A stretch of DNA of 64,000 nucleotides, taken from contig CAJUKP010000001.1 of assembly GCA_910587165.1 (NCBI GenBank), positions 62,001 to 126,000 of the forward strand. The letters are read 5' to 3'. The DNA is from an uncultured Duncaniella sp. GTDB lineage: Bacteria > Bacteroidota > Bacteroidia > Bacteroidales > Muribaculaceae. Shown here piece after piece: positions 51,799 to 60,190 of this stretch (position 1 is its first letter; every line of letters starts with the position of its first letter). The notes beneath the pieces are model-generated. The model worked only from the letters and a program-made list of their open reading frames with translations, was not told the DNA's origin and ran no database searches. The translations under genes were made by a program, and so were the position numbers.

Positions 51799-53730
51799 AT
51801 GGAATCAGCACTCCTACATATCGAGAGACAGCGTCAGCTGCTTCGGACAGAATACGAGGCAGAGAAAAGTTCTTTCACCAGAATTGCCGGACGTGTGGGT
51901 CTGACCCGTCTCACAGCCCGTGGCCGCGCGTGGTATCCGCTCACGATAGGGCGCGACTATTTCAATTCCCTCAACCGCCGTGTGGTCGAGGTGTTCCGCA
52001 GCGACAGCGCTGATCCCGATGCCGACCATGAGTTTGAATACGGCCGGCCGGTGGTGTTCTTCATCACCGACGGAGATTCAGGCACCCCACCCCATCATCT
52101 TTTTGCCGGGACAGTGAGCTATGTGGACGGCTCCCGGATGGTGGTGACCATACCCGACGGTGCTGATCTCTCAACCCTCGCCGCTGCATCGGGAAGCCAT
52201 GCCGGGGTGATGCTCTCGTTTGACGAGACATCCTACCGTGTGATGTTCGAGGCGCTCGACCGCGTCGCCAAGGGAAAGGGGCGTCTCGGCGAACTCCGTG
52301 ATATCTTCCATTCCCCCCGCCGGGTCACCGAGCTGTCGGCAGGGCCGATGCGGTTCCCTTATCTCAACTCCTCGCAGGAACAGGGTGTCAACAAGGTGTT
52401 GAGAGCCCGTGACGTGGCCATAGTCCACGGCCCTCCGGGCACAGGCAAGACCACCACGCTTGTGGAGGCAATACATGAGACTCTCCGCCGTGAAAGCCAG
52501 GTGATGGTGTGCGCACAGAGCAATATGGCGGTTGACTGGATATCGGAAAAACTCGTGGACCGCGGCATCAATGTGCTTCGCCTCGGCAATCCTTCAAGGG
52601 TAAATGACAAGATGCTCTCTTTCACATACGAAAGAAGATTCGAGGCACATCCGGATTATCCCATCCTGTGGAGCATACGCAACGCCATACGCGATCTGCA
52701 CGGGGCGCGAAGACATAACACGGATCAATGGCACTCGAAGATGGACCGCCTCAAGAGCCGTGCGACGGAGCTTGAGATACGTATCAACAACGATATATTC
52801 TCGTCGGCCCACGTGATAGCCTCGACTCTGGTGGGGAGTGCCTCGAGGGTGCTTGACGGAATGAGGTTCCCGACAGTCTTCATAGACGAGGCCGCCCAGG
52901 CTCTTGAGGCTGCCTGCTGGATACCCATGCGCAGGGCCTCACGCATGATTCTGGCGGGCGACCACTGTCAGCTTCCCCCCACGGTGAAATCGGTCGAGGC
53001 GATGAAAGGTGGACTCGGGGTCTCGCTCATGGAACGGATAGTGGAGCGTCATCCCGAATGCGTGACCCTCCTGACCATACAATACCGCATGAACGAGGAT
53101 ATAATGCGTTTCTCGAGCCATGCCTTCTACGGAGGATCAATCATAGCCGCTCCCGAAGTGCGCCACCGCGGCATACTTGACCTCGACATACCCATGGAAT
53201 GGATAGACACATCCGGGATAATGCCGGATGCTGATGATAGCAACGGGGATAACGCGTCAGCTGAGACTGACTTCCGCGAGGCTCTTGCAGGCGAGAGCTT
53301 CGGACGTATCAACAAGGCCGAGGCCAATCTGACGGCCGAGACCCTGAGAGCATACGTGGAGCGCATCGGCAAGCACAGGATACTCGACGAACGGATTGAC
53401 ATAGGTGTCATCTCCCCCTACCGGGCCCAGGTGCGCTACCTAAGGCAGCTGATAGGCCGAAGCCCGTGGGCGCGTCCGCTCCGGCATCTGATCTCGGTCA
53501 ATACAGTCGATGGCTTCCAGGGGCAGGAACGCGACGTGATCATCATCTCGCTGGTGCGCAACAATGCCGAAGGCCAGATAGGTTTCCTGCGCGACCTGCG
53601 CCGCATGAACGTGGCCATGACCCGTGCCCGCATGAAGCTTATAATCATAGGCGATGCACCCACCATGACTGCCGCCCATCCGTTCTACCGCCGGCTCCAC
53701 CGCTATTGCCGGAATCTGAGGGAAGAGTGA
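51799..53730 (+). CDS. UPF1/IGHMBP2-like superfamily 1 helicase
   Basis: Superfamily 1 nucleic-acid helicase of 643 residues. The N-terminal 200 residues contain a beta-barrel-like region. Walker A is HGPPGTGKTTT (about 210-220), motif II is IDEAAQALE (about 362), motif III AGDHCQLPPTVKS, motif IV/V LLTIQYRMNED and SVNTVDGFQGQERDVIIISLVRNN, and motif VI NVAMTRARMKLIIIG. These are typical of the bacterial DNA2/UPF1-like family. It would unwind DNA or RNA duplexes; no nuclease domain is visible. No operon partner. Confidence 0.94.
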   Translation: MESALLHIERQRQLLRTEYEAEKSSFTRIAGRVGLTRLTARGRAWYPLTIGRDYFNSLNRRVVEVFRSDSADPDADHEFEYGRPVVFFITDGDSGTPPHHLFAGTVSYVDGSRMVVTIPDGADLSTLAAASGSHAGVMLSFDETSYRVMFEALDRVAKGKGRLGELRDIFHSPRRVTELSAGPMRFPYLNSSQEQGVNKVLRARDVAIVHGPPGTGKTTTLVEAIHETLRRESQVMVCAQSNMAVDWISEKLVDRGINVLRLGNPSRVNDKMLSFTYERRFEAHPDYPILWSIRNAIRDLHGARRHNTDQWHSKMDRLKSRATELEIRINNDIFSSAHVIASTLVGSASRVLDGMRFPTVFIDEAAQALEAACWIPMRRASRMILAGDHCQLPPTVKSVEAMKGGLGVSLMERIVERHPECVTLLTIQYRMNEDIMRFSSHAFYGGSIIAAPEVRHRGILDLDIPMEWIDTSGIMPDADDSNGDNASAETDFREALAGESFGRINKAEANLTAETLRAYVERIGKHRILDERIDIGVISPYRAQVRYLRQLIGRSPWARPLRHLISVNTVDGFQGQERDVIIISLVRNNAEGQIGFLRDLRRMNVAMTRARMKLIIIGDAPTMTAAHPFYRRLHRYCRNLREE

Positions 53731-53837
53731 GGATTGCCCCGGCCGATAGCGGCGTTTGGATAATATCATAACAGGTATCAAGCAAAACCACGTGGAAGTT
53801 TGTTCCTTTGCATATAAATAATCAAATGCAAAGAATC

Positions 53838-54053
53838 ATGGACACGACAATCACAGTATGGATATGCGTTGCGGCAGCTATGGCGGCAATCATTATCTTC
53901 AGGGTGCTCCGCACCGTAATGCACCGTCAGACGGGTGAGCATCACCACCACCACCGGTTCATCGAACTCGGAAGCGAACGGGAGGAGATATGGATTCCCG
54001 GCGACAGACTGATCTCTCATAATGACAGATATGACGACTCTGAGGACTTCTGA
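53838..54053 (+). CDS. Small single-pass membrane protein upstream of the ThrE pair
   Basis: 71-residue protein with one N-terminal membrane helix (TVWICVAAAMAAIIIFRVL) and a His-rich stretch (HHHHH) then an acidic tail. In-frame starts at 53808 (TTG) and 53826 would lengthen it. It overlaps the ThrE N-domain gene by 32 bp in another frame. No family known; its co-expression with the exporter is suggested by the overlap. Confidence 0.65.
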   Translation: MDTTITVWICVAAAMAAIIIFRVLRTVMHRQTGEHHHHHRFIELGSEREEIWIPGDRLISHNDRYDDSEDF

Positions 54054-54825
54054 CAGCTGTCAGACCGGTGCCACCTCCTCAGCAGGGCTATTCCTGGCCG
54101 ACTATGCAGCCTATCTGCTCAGATGCGGAGCCACCTGTTCACGTCTGGAAAAGAATGTGCAGCGTATGTCGGCACGTTGGGGGATGAGAACGGAAATGAC
54201 CATAATGCCACGCCATATTCACGTGGCAGTCACTGATGCCGGCGGCTGCACATCGACATTCATCTCCTCGATCGGGAAAGGTGTGATAAGCTATGAGAAG
54301 ATCACTCTGCTGAGCAAGCTCAGCTGGAAGGTGGCCGACAACGGACTCGATGTGGAGGACGCCGAGGAGATATTCGGACGGATAAAGACTGTGGCCAACG
54401 CCGATCCGCGGTGGGTGCTTCCGGCCGTATCATGTGCCAATGCCTCATTCTGCCGTCTGTTCGGAGGTGACGCGGGAGCGATGCTTGTCGTGTTCGTCGC
54501 CACCATGGCAGGATATTATCTCAAACAGGTGATGCTCGGAGCCGGATATGATACAAGGCTGACATTTATGGTCTGTGCCTTTGTCTCTTCTGTGCTCGCC
54601 GCGGCGGGATTCCTGTTCCACATAGGCTCGACCCCCGATGTCGCTATTGCGACAAGTGTGCTCTATCTGGTGCCAGGCATACCGTTTCTGAACGCTTTCA
54701 ACGATATGATCGACGGTCACTATGTCTGTTTCTTCAGCCGTATGATGGATGCAATAATTCTCACCTGCTGTCTGTCGGCCGGTTTATGCCTCGGGATGGC
54801 GATAATGAAAGTGGGTATGTTCTGA
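54022..54825 (+). CDS. Threonine/serine exporter N-terminal subunit (ThrE N-domain)
   Basis: Membrane protein of 267 residues matching the DUF1212 part of ThrE: a soluble N-terminal region (about 20-130) with MPRHIHVAVTDAGG and TSTFISSIGKG, then five likely membrane helices (about 140-260), including VPGIPFLNAFNDMIDGHY. In Corynebacterium ThrE is one polypeptide; many Bacteroidetes have it as two genes, as here. The second half follows 32 bp later. Substrate is inferred from the family. Confidence 0.88.
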   Translation: MTDMTTLRTSDSCQTGATSSAGLFLADYAAYLLRCGATCSRLEKNVQRMSARWGMRTEMTIMPRHIHVAVTDAGGCTSTFISSIGKGVISYEKITLLSKLSWKVADNGLDVEDAEEIFGRIKTVANADPRWVLPAVSCANASFCRLFGGDAGAMLVVFVATMAGYYLKQVMLGAGYDTRLTFMVCAFVSSVLAAAGFLFHIGSTPDVAIATSVLYLVPGIPFLNAFNDMIDGHYVCFFSRMMDAIILTCCLSAGLCLGMAIMKVGMF

Positions 54826-54857
54826 TATGGTCTGAAACAAAAAAAACGGTTATCATC

Positions 54858-55340
54858 ATGATTGAAGATTTTATCGAAGATGCATTGTTTGCGGCGATAG
54901 CCGCAATCGGATTCTCGGCCATAAGCAACCCTCCGCGCAATGCCTATGTCTATTGCGCCCTGATAGCCGCTGTCGGTCATTCCACCCGGTTCTTTCTCAT
55001 GCATCCGGCGGCAGCATCCATGTCGATAGTCCCGGCCTCGGTCATAGCAGCCCTTGTGGTGGGTACTCTCGCCGTGCTTCTCTCGCCGAGAGCCAAGACT
55101 CCGGCAGAGACATTTCTATTCCCGTCTCTGCTCCCCATGATTCCGGGCATATATGCCTACAGATCGTTCGGAGGTCTTGCCCTGTGCCTCATCCACCGGG
55201 GAGAAAATGACTTCCTGCATTACTTCTATCTCTTCGCCGACAATGGTCTGACCTGTCTCTTCATCATCCTCGGCATGGTGGCAGGCGCTGTAATCCCTAT
55301 TTTTTTGCTGAAGCACATATCTTTCCGTGCCACCAGATGA
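54858..55340 (+). CDS. Threonine/serine exporter C-terminal subunit (ThrE C-domain, DUF3815)
   Basis: 160-residue membrane protein with about five helices. The start at 54858 gives MIEDFIEDALFAAIAAIGFSAI; the frame is open back to 54786 but that would overlap the first subunit's gene. Features include AYVYCALIAAVGHSTRFFL and FPSLLPMIPGIYAYRSFGGL, which match the DUF3815 half of ThrE. It probably pairs with the preceding subunit to make a complete exporter. Confidence 0.88.
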   Translation: MIEDFIEDALFAAIAAIGFSAISNPPRNAYVYCALIAAVGHSTRFFLMHPAAASMSIVPASVIAALVVGTLAVLLSPRAKTPAETFLFPSLLPMIPGIYAYRSFGGLALCLIHRGENDFLHYFYLFADNGLTCLFIILGMVAGAVIPIFLLKHISFRATR

Positions 55341-55362
55341 CGGAGATAGACGGAGAATTGCG

Positions 55363-55370
55363 TAACTTTG
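55363..55370 (+). promoter_or_regulatory. Candidate -7 element (TAACTTTG) for the LysR gene
   Basis: TAnnTTTG match 34 bp before the ATG at 55405. No TTTG at -33. It sits 22 bp after the exporter stop. Confidence 0.6.
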
Positions 55371-55404
55371 CATCACATCCCCGATTCATCACAATACCAG
55401 CCAG

Positions 55405-56307
55405 ATGGAACTCAGACAACTCAGATATTTCATCAAGACGGCCGAGACACTCAGTTTCTCGGTGGCCGCCCGGGAGCTATGCATCACACAGAGCACTCTC
55501 TCGCAGCAGATAAAACAGCTCGAAGGGGAATTCGGCACCCCTCTGTTCATCCGCGACAGCCACAGTGTGGCGCTCACCGAGGCTGGCACCGAACTCCTCC
55601 CCTTCGCCCGGCGCACCGTCAGCAGCGCCGATGAATGTCGCGGACGTATGCTCGACCTGCAGAAAGTGCTCACCGGAACACTCAATATAGGTGTGACCTA
55701 CTCATTCAGCCCTATCCTTACAGAATCAATCTTCACTTTCATGAAGAAATTTCCAGGAGTGAAACTCAACGTGTTCTACAAACCCATGGCCGAACTGATG
55801 GGGATGCTGCGCGAGCGCCAGATCGACTTCGTGCTGGCGTTCAAACCCTCCGTAGCAATGCCGGGCATAGTCTCACACACACTTTTCCAGAACTATCTGG
55901 CGGCAATAGTGAACAGTAGCCATAATCTTGCCTCAAAAACCAAAGTGACACTTGACGAGCTCACACGCCACAGTCTCGCACTCCCCTCCCGCGGTCTGCA
56001 GGCCCGCAACAGCCTTGAGAGGATACTCGAGACCCACCGCTATGACCTGAAGATCAAAATCGAGCTCAATGATCCCAACATACTTCTTGATCTGGTGAGA
56101 CAGAGCCGTCTCGTCACCATACTTGCCGAGGCTTCAGTGCATAAACAGGCCGGAGTGAAGGCCATTCCTATCGACATACCTGAAAACGAGATGACAGGAT
56201 GTGTCCACACCCTGGCCGAGACCTACCACAAAAGATCCATGCAGGAGTTCGTCAGACTGCTCAGCGAATCACTGGCCGTCAGGGAACGTGCCAACGCCTG
56301 GCTGTGA
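55405..56307 (+). CDS. LysR-type transcriptional regulator
   Basis: 300-residue LysR regulator. N-terminal winged helix-turn-helix (MELRQLRYFIKTAETLSFSV ... TQSTLSQQIKQLE, residues 1-60) and a two-lobed effector domain (about 90-295, beginning LNIGVTYSFSPILTES). The nearest architecture is the CynR/OxyR type; the exact ligand is not known and no redox Cys pair is obvious. No divergent partner: both flanks are on the plus strand or distant. The AT-rich island begins right after its stop. Confidence 0.93.
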   Translation: MELRQLRYFIKTAETLSFSVAARELCITQSTLSQQIKQLEGEFGTPLFIRDSHSVALTEAGTELLPFARRTVSSADECRGRMLDLQKVLTGTLNIGVTYSFSPILTESIFTFMKKFPGVKLNVFYKPMAELMGMLRERQIDFVLAFKPSVAMPGIVSHTLFQNYLAAIVNSSHNLASKTKVTLDELTRHSLALPSRGLQARNSLERILETHRYDLKIKIELNDPNILLDLVRQSRLVTILAEASVHKQAGVKAIPIDIPENEMTGCVHTLAETYHKRSMQEFVRLLSESLAVRERANAWL

Positions 56308-56480
56308 GCCAGTCAGAGATTTGTAATATCACTGACAATCCAAAACCTCAAATTTTTCCAAATTTCGAAAAACACTAAAAAATGATTGACAAGTTTGTTT
56401 AGTGATAGAACAATGCTTAATAAGTGTTCATAACCATTATCATTTGACTACATAATATATTCGCATTCTACATTGATGTC

Positions 56481-56585
56481 GTGAAGCAAGTTCAATATGA
56501 TCCTCAGAAAGTTGGAAAATCAAACTTGTCGTATAAAATCGCAGATATCGTCTTGAAAAACATCATGGATGAGCAGGCAGGATAG
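56481..56585 (+). pseudogene. Short coding-like remnant, 34 codons
   Basis: A stretch of 34 codons (GTG at 56481; KQVQYDPQKVGKSNLSYK ... MDEQAG) remains open in an otherwise stop-rich region and reads upstream for about 12 more codons. Composition is coding-like but no family was recognised; the LSYKIADIVLKNIMDE part is helix-turn-helix-like. It may be a gene fragment left by a deletion. Confidence 0.3.
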
Positions 56586-56625
56586 CATATTGTCCAATCC
56601 TCAACAAACCAATTAGCAACTACAT

Positions 56626-56669
56626 AAAGACGATTGACAAGTATTGTATTTTACTTGTCAATCGTCTTT
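56626..56669. terminator. 18-bp perfect hairpin in the AT-rich island
   Basis: AAAGACGATTGACAAGTA and its exact inverse TACTTGTCAATCGTCTTT (56626-56643 and 56652-56669) around an 8-nt loop, followed by T and AT-rich sequence. It can serve as an intrinsic terminator in either direction. Confidence 0.75.
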
Positions 56670-56930
56670 TAATACTATTGCCGGGTCACAATCCACAGTG
56701 TTTTATCTCCGGAGCATATACTCCAATATTTAAAAATACCAGTGATACAAACATTCAAACTATGTTTATATCACTGGTTATTAGATTTTTGGATTGTTTT
56801 TTTTACAATCAATATTCCTCTTCGTTGAAGAAATTATTGATGCCATTGTTTCAGCTACTTATGCTTTCTATCTAGTAAATAGGCAAGCTTATTTGGCGAT
56901 GAAATGCAATAAATGACGATGGTTTATTAG

Positions 56931-57060
56931 TGTTCACAATCATCATAATTTGACCACGTGCATGAATTGCTGTTCACAATCGGCTGTTTTGTGAACAGCA
57001 AACCTATATTACTGTTCACGATTATGGCTTTTGTGAACAGCAATATGGATTTGCTGTTCA
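56931..57060. repeat. Operator-like array of TGTTCAC sites in alternating orientation
   Basis: TGTTCAC or its complement GTGAACA occurs at 56931, 56971, 56991, 57013 and 57033, and TGTTCA at 57055. Start-to-start distances are 40, 20, 22, 20 and 22 bp. The last three intervals form a 42-bp tandem unit (56971-57012 and 57013-57054). The array ends 4 bp from the Fic stop codon. Equal two-turn spacing suggests binding sites for a protein. Confidence 0.6.
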
Positions 57061-57063
57061 ATT

Positions 57064-58206
57064 TTACTGTGATACTGACTCTATCGGCATAACAGAATCA
57101 TCAGAGGATGAATCAGACACATTTAAGAATAAGTTCATCAAGGGAATATTCATGTAATAGTATGCTTTGCCCAACTTTACCCTATCAACCAGCCCGGTTT
57201 CCAACAATGAGTTCAAGTAACGGTTGGCTGTCACACGGCTTACCATCATTTCCTTCTCTAAAAACTCAACTTTAGTATAAGGATGAAAGAAGAGATTGTT
57301 AAGTAACTCATGGCGATATAGTTTTCCGAACTTTGGCCTAAGTACGGACTTGAAATCAGCCATCAACTTTGAGATACCCTTAACCAATCTGGTTGTCTCA
57401 ATTGCAGTCTCCTCAATCCCTTTTAGCATGAATAGAATCCATGCTTCCCATTCAGCTGCGTTATCCTCATTTTTATCGCGAATAGCTTGAATGAGCCTAT
57501 AATATTCACCCTTATTGTGGGTGATGTATCGGCTGAGATACAGAATTGGCAGATCAAGACGTCCCGTCAGAACGAGATAAAGCACACAGATGATTCTTCC
57601 GGTTCGTCCATTACCATCATAAAAAGGATGAATGCTTTCAAACTGATGATGAATAATAGCCAACTTAATGAGTGGATCAAGTTCAGAAGCTCTATCGTCA
57701 TTGATAAAGATTTCAAGATTATCCATTAGTCTGAGAATAGTCTGCTTATCCTGAGGTGGAGTATATACCGTTTTTCCATCAGAACGTTTCAAGGACGTGC
57801 CGGGCACACTTCTGAATCCAGCGGAATTGTGTTCAAGCATCTTTTGGATTTCCTTTATTACAGATGATGTCAGCACACCCTTATCTTTGACGAGATGAAA
57901 GCCATGTTGCAGGGCCTCTCTGTAATTCAGTACCTCTTTAGTAGCCGCATTTATCGCATATTCCGAAAGAGAGGCAGCTGCTCCTTGGTAGAGATCATCT
58001 TGTGTAGTCACGATATTCTCTACCTCCGAACTATCCTTAGCTTCCTGCAAAGTCAGTGTGCTGACAAGGATATTCTCATTCGGTATTGTCAAAGCAACAC
58101 CTTTCAACTCAGCCAAGGCTCGGTTTGCATTGTTGAGTTGCTTCAAGACCGCTTTCGTCTCCAAATCATAAGAAAGCGGCAGATTCGGTATATTATATTG
58201 TATCAT
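57064..58206 (-). CDS. Class II Fic-domain protein (AMP-transferase type) with winged-helix tail
   Basis: 380-residue cytoplasmic Fic protein. The catalytic motif is HPFYDGNGRTGR (His193), which transfers AMP from ATP to a target Ser, Thr or Tyr. The inhibitory motif is N-terminal: Ser59-xxx-Glu63-Asn64 (SSEVEN), the class II arrangement as in SoFic. The C-terminal 90 residues (YRHELLNNLFFHPYTKVEFL ... SRVTANRYLNSLLETGLV) form a winged helix, suggesting DNA binding or self-control. AT-rich composition, unlike the neighbours, suggests transfer. The sites near its end and the palindrome at 58325 may serve it. Confidence 0.93.
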   Translation of the reverse strand: MIQYNIPNLPLSYDLETKAVLKQLNNANRALAELKGVALTIPNENILVSTLTLQEAKDSSEVENIVTTQDDLYQGAAASLSEYAINAATKEVLNYREALQHGFHLVKDKGVLTSSVIKEIQKMLEHNSAGFRSVPGTSLKRSDGKTVYTPPQDKQTILRLMDNLEIFINDDRASELDPLIKLAIIHHQFESIHPFYDGNGRTGRIICVLYLVLTGRLDLPILYLSRYITHNKGEYYRLIQAIRDKNEDNAAEWEAWILFMLKGIEETAIETTRLVKGISKLMADFKSVLRPKFGKLYRHELLNNLFFHPYTKVEFLEKEMMVSRVTANRYLNSLLETGLVDRVKLGKAYYYMNIPLMNLFLNVSDSSSDDSVMPIESVSQ

Positions 58207-58324
58207 AGATTGATATTTTAATTGCGAATATTAATATTTTGATTCATGATCATCCATATAAGTTCTGTTCATGGGTTAATACTCAATTTTATCATATTGA
58301 CGTTTAGTCATCTTGTTCAAATTA

Positions 58325-58370
58325 CAAATCTAAAAATATTTAATGAATTCATCAAATATTTTTAGATTTG
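58325..58370. repeat. 46-bp near-perfect palindrome upstream of fic
   Basis: CAAATCTAAAAATATTT and its exact inverse (58325-58341 and 58354-58370) enclose AATGAATTCATC, which is itself palindromic at its core (ATGAATTCAT). It lies about 120 bp upstream of the Fic start. It could be an operator or a terminator; beyond it the 58207-58513 gap holds only the DUF2795 terminator. Confidence 0.6.
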
Positions 58371-58443
58371 AGACTTTTTAAGTAAAAATATTGCAGCTAT
58401 TTATAACAGTTAGACACCCTATCCTGACTATGAATTACAAAAA

Positions 58444-58485
58444 ATCAATCGGACAAACAAACGCATGGCTGTTTATCCGATTGAT
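58444..58485 (-). terminator. Intrinsic terminator of the DUF2795 gene
   Basis: Stem ATCAATCGGA / TCCGATTGAT extended by AAACA / TGTTT. Read on the minus strand it is followed by TTTTTTG. It starts 29 bp past the stop at 58514. Confidence 0.8.
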
Positions 58486-58513
58486 ATACTTTTATTTACA
58501 AACTGTCAGTAGC

Positions 58514-58735
58514 TTAATACTCCTCTTCGTTGAAAAAGAAATCCTCTTTTGAGGGATAGTCGGGCCAGATGTCCTCTATGCACTCGTAGGTGTCGCCTTC
58601 GTCCTCCATTTCCTGGAGGTTTTCAATCACTTCGAGCGGCGCGCCTGAGCGCTGTGCATAGTCGATCAGTTCTTCCTTGGTGGCGGGCCAGGGAGCGTCC
58701 TCGAGCTTGGACGCGAGTTCCAGAGTCCAGTACAT
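58514..58735 (-). CDS. DUF2795 family small acidic protein
   Basis: 73-residue soluble protein with the DUF2795 pattern: MYWTLELASKLEDAPWPATK at the N-terminus, EELIDYAQRSGAPLEVIENL, and a strongly acidic tail (EDIWPDYPSKEDFFFNEEEY). The family is common in Bacteroidetes and of unknown role. It has its own promoter (TATCTTTG, 58801-58808) and terminator, so it is a single-gene unit. Confidence 0.9.
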   Translation of the reverse strand: MYWTLELASKLEDAPWPATKEELIDYAQRSGAPLEVIENLQEMEDEGDTYECIEDIWPDYPSKEDFFFNEEEY

Positions 58736-58800
58736 GGTGTTTCGGTTTTATTTTACGTGTTTTTTGTGTGTTAATTGTATTCGTTCCCGTTTGGGGTGCG

Positions 58801-58808
58801 CAAAGATA
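58801..58808 (-). promoter_or_regulatory. -7 element (TATCTTTG) for DUF2795
   Basis: Minus-strand match to TAnnTTTG with a TTG about 18-20 bp upstream. The leader is about 60 nt. Confidence 0.65.
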
Positions 58809-58943
58809 CGCAATTTCTTTATAATACAACTGAAAAGGTATGTGGTTTCGTATATGGGTGTGGTTTTTTATTTATCTGTGTTATTTTTTGTTAATATGGG
58901 AATCTTTTTGTAATAATGTTGTGAAAGTATTGTAACTAAGTTG

Positions 58944-58951
58944 TAATTTTG
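58944..58951 (+). promoter_or_regulatory. Candidate -7 element (TAATTTTG) for the M28 gene
   Basis: TAnnTTTG match 38 bp before the ATG at 58990, with TTG at 58919-58921 at a slightly long distance. Confidence 0.6.
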
Positions 58952-58989
58952 CTACGAAAACACTGATTATTAATAAGACTCACCACTAA

Positions 58990-60015
58990 ATGAATACCAA
59001 ATCATTGCTGGGATGGCTTGCAGGTGCAACCTTCCTTATCACTTCCGGGTGCTCGTCGGGCGGATTGAGATGTACCACCGAACGTGGTGCAACATCATCT
59101 ACAGACGATGCCGGCAGGTCTGCTCTCAGCCAGTCGGTAAAGTTCAACGGCGATAGCGCATACTCTTACGTTGAACGCCAGGTGGCAATGGGTCCGCGTG
59201 TTCCGGGATCATCCGGGTCCGCTCACTGCATTGACTATATCGCATCCGAGCTTCGACGACACAACGCCGACACTGTAAAGCTTCAGACGGGCACCGTCAG
59301 GGCTTTCAACGGCGACGTGCTTCCAATCACCAACATCATGGGGTCGTTCAACTCTCCGGCCCGCAAGCGTGTGCTTCTGGCCGCTCATTTCGACACCCGA
59401 CCCTGGGCAGACAATGACGCTGTGGAGGAGAACCGCCGCGAACCGATCCCCGGTGCCAACGATGGCGCCAGCGGAGTGGGAGTGCTTCTCGAGGTTGCGA
59501 GGCTGATAGGACAGAAATCACCCGAGGTGGGTGTGGATATGCTCTTTGTGGATGCTGAGGACTACGGCCAGATGTCGGGGTTCTCGAACCATGACGAGAC
59601 ATGGTGTCTGGGCACACAGTATTGGACTGAGAATATGCCATACACATCTGATTCGATGCCATCATACGGCATTCTGCTCGATATGGTGGGCGGCATGGGT
59701 GCAAAGTTCCACCGGGAGTATTTCTCCCACAAGAATATGCCTGATCTTGTCGACAAGGTGTGGAGCATAGCCGAGAAATCGGGCTATGGCGACAGGTTTA
59801 TCAACGTCCCCGGCGGAGGTGTGGTGGACGACCATGTGTTTCTCTCCAAAGCCGGTATCCCGACCATCGACATCATCGAATCAAAGAGCGACGACACCAT
59901 GTCGTTTCCCTCAACGTGGCATACTCTCAACGATGATATGGATCATATAGATCCGTCCACTCTCAAGGCTGTAGGCCAGACGGTGGTCAATGTCATTTAC
60001 AACGAGACCATTTAA
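58990..60015 (+). CDS. M28-family / glutaminyl-cyclase-like zinc lipoprotein
   Basis: Exported lipoprotein of 341 residues; lipobox ITSGC near residue 20. Zinc-site motifs: AAHFDTRPWAD (His and Asp, about 132-142), NDGASGVGVLLEVARL (about 157-172), FVDAEDYG (about 185) and a C-terminal FPSTWHTLNDDMDHI with the last His. The WCLGTQYW segment matches the secretory glutaminyl cyclase type, which makes pyroglutamate at protein N-termini; plain aminopeptidase activity is the alternative. Bacteroidetes glutaminyl cyclases modify periplasmic proteins. Terminator follows. Confidence 0.9.
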   Translation: MNTKSLLGWLAGATFLITSGCSSGGLRCTTERGATSSTDDAGRSALSQSVKFNGDSAYSYVERQVAMGPRVPGSSGSAHCIDYIASELRRHNADTVKLQTGTVRAFNGDVLPITNIMGSFNSPARKRVLLAAHFDTRPWADNDAVEENRREPIPGANDGASGVGVLLEVARLIGQKSPEVGVDMLFVDAEDYGQMSGFSNHDETWCLGTQYWTENMPYTSDSMPSYGILLDMVGGMGAKFHREYFSHKNMPDLVDKVWSIAEKSGYGDRFINVPGGGVVDDHVFLSKAGIPTIDIIESKSDDTMSFPSTWHTLNDDMDHIDPSTLKAVGQTVVNVIYNETI

Positions 60016-60059
60016 CGCGTCCGGAACTTCATAATACTTTATCCTTTCGCGATGAGTGG

Positions 60060-60096
60060 AATCTGCGAGGCTCAAGCAGCCTTGCAGATTTTTTTA
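60060..60096 (+). terminator. Intrinsic terminator after the M28 gene
   Basis: Stem AATCTGC-G-AGGCT / AGCCT-T-GCAGATT with a CAAGC loop, followed by six T. Confidence 0.9.
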
Positions 60097-60127
60097 TGCC
60101 AGCGGCGGCAATCAAACCGGCAGGCTT

Positions 60128-60159
60128 TTTGTATAACTGAGGATAAATCGTTAACTTTG
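60128..60159 (+). promoter_or_regulatory. Bacteroidetes-type promoter (TTTG-N20-TAACTTTG)
   Basis: TTTG at 60128-60131 and TAACTTTG at 60152-60159 with a 20-bp spacer, 31 bp before the ATG at 60191. Confidence 0.85.
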
Positions 60160-60190
60160 CGGAAAACTAGACCATTCTTTCTATCACGAT

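Larger units (their letters stand above)
56421..56957 (+). repeat. Direct repeat pair about 506 bp apart
   Basis: 56421-56451 and 56927-56957 share 25 of 31 positions (core AAGTGTTCA and TTTGAC). They bracket a stretch with a degenerate ORF and an 18-bp hairpin. They may mark a decayed insertion or a duplicated regulatory segment. Confidence 0.45.

Noticed and set aside
57487..57729. Plus-strand ORF opposite fic
   Set aside because: Shadow of the Fic coding strand; the minus-strand frame contains the complete catalytic motif.
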